Shown: positions 3,960-5,075 of the stretch, piece after piece
Position numbering within the stretch: position 1 is the stretch's first letter
How the letters are laid out: the number at the start of each line of letters is the position of its first letter
Assembly: GCA_902793515.1 (NCBI GenBank)
Contig: CADBDO010000031.1
Coordinates: forward strand, 11,341-16,415
Source of the DNA: an uncultured Erysipelotrichaceae bacterium
GTDB lineage: Bacteria > Bacillota_I > Bacilli_A > RFN20 > CAG-826
Direction: 5' to 3'
Length of the DNA: 5,075 bases
Notes under the pieces: generated by a model
Told to the model about the DNA's origin: nothing
Database searches by the model: none
The model's input: the letters and a program-made list of their open reading frames with translations, nothing else
Position numbers and translations under genes: made by a program

Positions 3960-5075
3960 TTATTTGCCTTGCCACTTCCAGTTCGCGACTTCTGGTAAGT
4001 CGAGACCGTACTCGTGGATGTATTGCTTATGCTCAACGAGCTTGTCGCTCATCTTCTGGTAGAGGTATGCGCCGCGGTTGCCAAGGTTTGGTAACTTGAG
4101 GAGCATCGACTGAACGAGGTGGAAGCGATCGACTTCATTCTGGACGCGGACGTCGAATGGAGTGGTGATGGTTCCTTCTTCGTGGTAACCATGGACGTGG
4201 ATGTTATGGTTGTGACGGCGATAGGTAAGCTCATGGATGAGGGTTGGATAGCCGTGGAAGTTGAAGATGATTGGCTTGTCTTTGGTGAAGAGCATATCGA
4301 ACTGATCATCGCTAAGACCGTGCTTATGGAGTGATTTTGGCTGAAGCCTGAATAAGTCGACGACGTTGATGAAACGGATCTTAACGTCTGGGAGTTCCTT
4401 ATGCATGATGTCGGCAGCGGCAAGGGCCTCAAGGGTTGGGGTCTCGCCAGCGCAGGCTAAGACGATGTCTGGTTCCTGGCCCTGGTCATTAGAGGCCCAG
4501 TCCCAGATGGAGATGCCCTGTGTGCAGTGCTTGACGGCTTCTTCCATGGAAAGCCACTGTGGACGTGGATGCTTGGAAGCGATGATGACGTTGACGTAGT
4601 TCTTACTACGTAAGCAGTGGTCCATGGTGCTAAGCAAGCAGTTGGCATCCGGTGGGAGATATAAGCGGACGACGTCGGCTTTCTTGTTGGCGATATGATC
4701 CATGAAGCCTGGGTCTTGGTGGGTGAATCCGTTATGGTCTTGCTGCCAGACGGTGGAAGCAAGGATGAGGTTTAAGGAAGCGATTTCCTCTCTCCAAGGA
4801 AGCTGGTTGCAAACCTTGAGCCACTTAGCGTGCTGGGCGACCATGGAGTCGATGATACGGGCGAAAGCCTCATAGGAAGCGAAGAAACCATGACGTCCGG
4901 TGAGGAGGTAGCCTTCGAGCCAGCCTTCGCAAAGGTGCTCAGAGAGCATGGAGTCGATGACACGGCCATCGGCGGCTAAAAACTCATCGGTAGGGAGAGT
5001 CTCGGCGTCCCATTGACGGTCAGTGACCTCAAAGATGTGGTTGAGACGGTTGCTTAAGGTCTCATCTGGTCCGAA
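3960..5075 (-). CDS. xfp: Phosphoketolase, C-terminal part (5' end outside the window)
   Basis: Phosphoketolase is a cytoplasmic thiamine diphosphate and Mg2+ enzyme. It splits xylulose 5-phosphate, and often fructose 6-phosphate, with phosphate into acetyl phosphate plus glyceraldehyde 3-phosphate or erythrose 4-phosphate. The frame is open from the right edge to the stop TAA (complement of 3960-3962), giving 371 residues; full proteins have about 790-830, so the N-terminal half is missing only because the window ends. The first visible residues are FGPDET, with the Glu thought to activate the cofactor. Then come LTGRHGFFASYEAF (about 58-71), QQDHNGFTHQDPG (111-123), IIASKHPRPQW, VVDLFRLQ, FHGYPTLIH and EEGTITTPFD, all typical of the family. 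No internal defect is seen. An internal ATG (complement of 4947-4949) is not the start, since family sequence continues upstream of it. It is convergent with the toxin gene, and a shared terminator lies just beyond its stop. Confidence 0.95.
   Translation of the reverse strand, partial: FGPDETLSNRLNHIFEVTDRQWDAETLPTDEFLAADGRVIDSMLSEHLCEGWLEGYLLTGRHGFFASYEAFARIIDSMVAQHAKWLKVCNQLPWREEIASLNLILASTVWQQDHNGFTHQDPGFMDHIANKKADVVRLYLPPDANCLLSTMDHCLRSKNYVNVIIASKHPRPQWLSMEEAVKHCTQGISIWDWASNDQGQEPDIVLACAGETPTLEALAAADIMHKELPDVKIRFINVVDLFRLQPKSLHKHGLSDDQFDMLFTKDKPIIFNFHGYPTLIHELTYRRHNHNIHVHGYHEEGTITTPFDVRVQNEVDRFHLVQSMLLKLPNLGNRGAYLYQKMSDKLVEHKQYIHEYGLDLPEVANWKWQGK

Noticed and set aside
4049..4969. Open frames on both strands overlapping the phosphoketolase gene
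   Set aside because: The phosphoketolase frame is strongly family-like along its whole length; the others are low-complexity shadows rich in Ser and Thr, or antisense.
1..5075. CRISPR array, insertion sequence, or UGA-as-Trp code
   Set aside because: No spaced direct repeats of CRISPR type, no transposase or terminal inverted repeats, and Trp is encoded by TGG with no in-frame TGA in the real genes.

Overview
This window looks like a chromosomal segment of a Gram-positive-type bacterium of the Bacillota. A lineage near the Erysipelotrichales, Acholeplasmatales or uncultured gut Bacilli is my guess, made from gene content and not from a search. Supporting points are GGAGG-type ribosome binding sites, short GC-rich hairpins with T-runs as terminators, tRNA genes that encode CCA, a phosphoketolase and a Bacillus-type adenine deaminase. 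TGG is used for tryptophan and no in-frame TGA appears in the real genes, so the standard bacterial code applies. The main genes favour C-ending codons (GTC, ATC, GCC, CTC).

Layout: a promoter (14-42) drives tRNA-Arg(ACG) and tRNA-Pro(TGG), closed by a terminator at 246-270. A structured 140-base leader then precedes an adenine deaminase gene, ade (410-2070). This gene is broken: near 1267-1270 about two dozen codons are missing out of frame, so the catalytic N-terminal part and the C-terminal part lie in different frames. After a terminator (2084-2113) comes a single gene for a SpoT-like HD-domain protein (2162-3229), with another terminator at 3246-3269. Next is a two-gene toxin-antitoxin module: a RelB/DinJ-type antitoxin (3338-3604) overlapping by one base a YafQ-type toxin (3604-3858). 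The toxin is also damaged: its last 11 residues, which include two catalytic positions, sit in the +1 frame, and a third catalytic His is replaced by Tyr. A terminator that should work in both directions (3905-3937) separates it from the convergent 3' part of a phosphoketolase gene on the minus strand, which runs off the right edge.

The genes do not form one operon; each unit has its own terminator. By role they are translation (tRNAs), purine salvage (ade, probably inactive), possible (p)ppGpp or nucleotide hydrolysis (HD protein), a stress or maintenance module that looks decayed, and central carbon metabolism (phosphoketolase). I see no wholly new system. The points most worth a second look are the two frame-disrupted genes, the stand-alone HD hydrolase with altered motif residues, and the structured ade leader.
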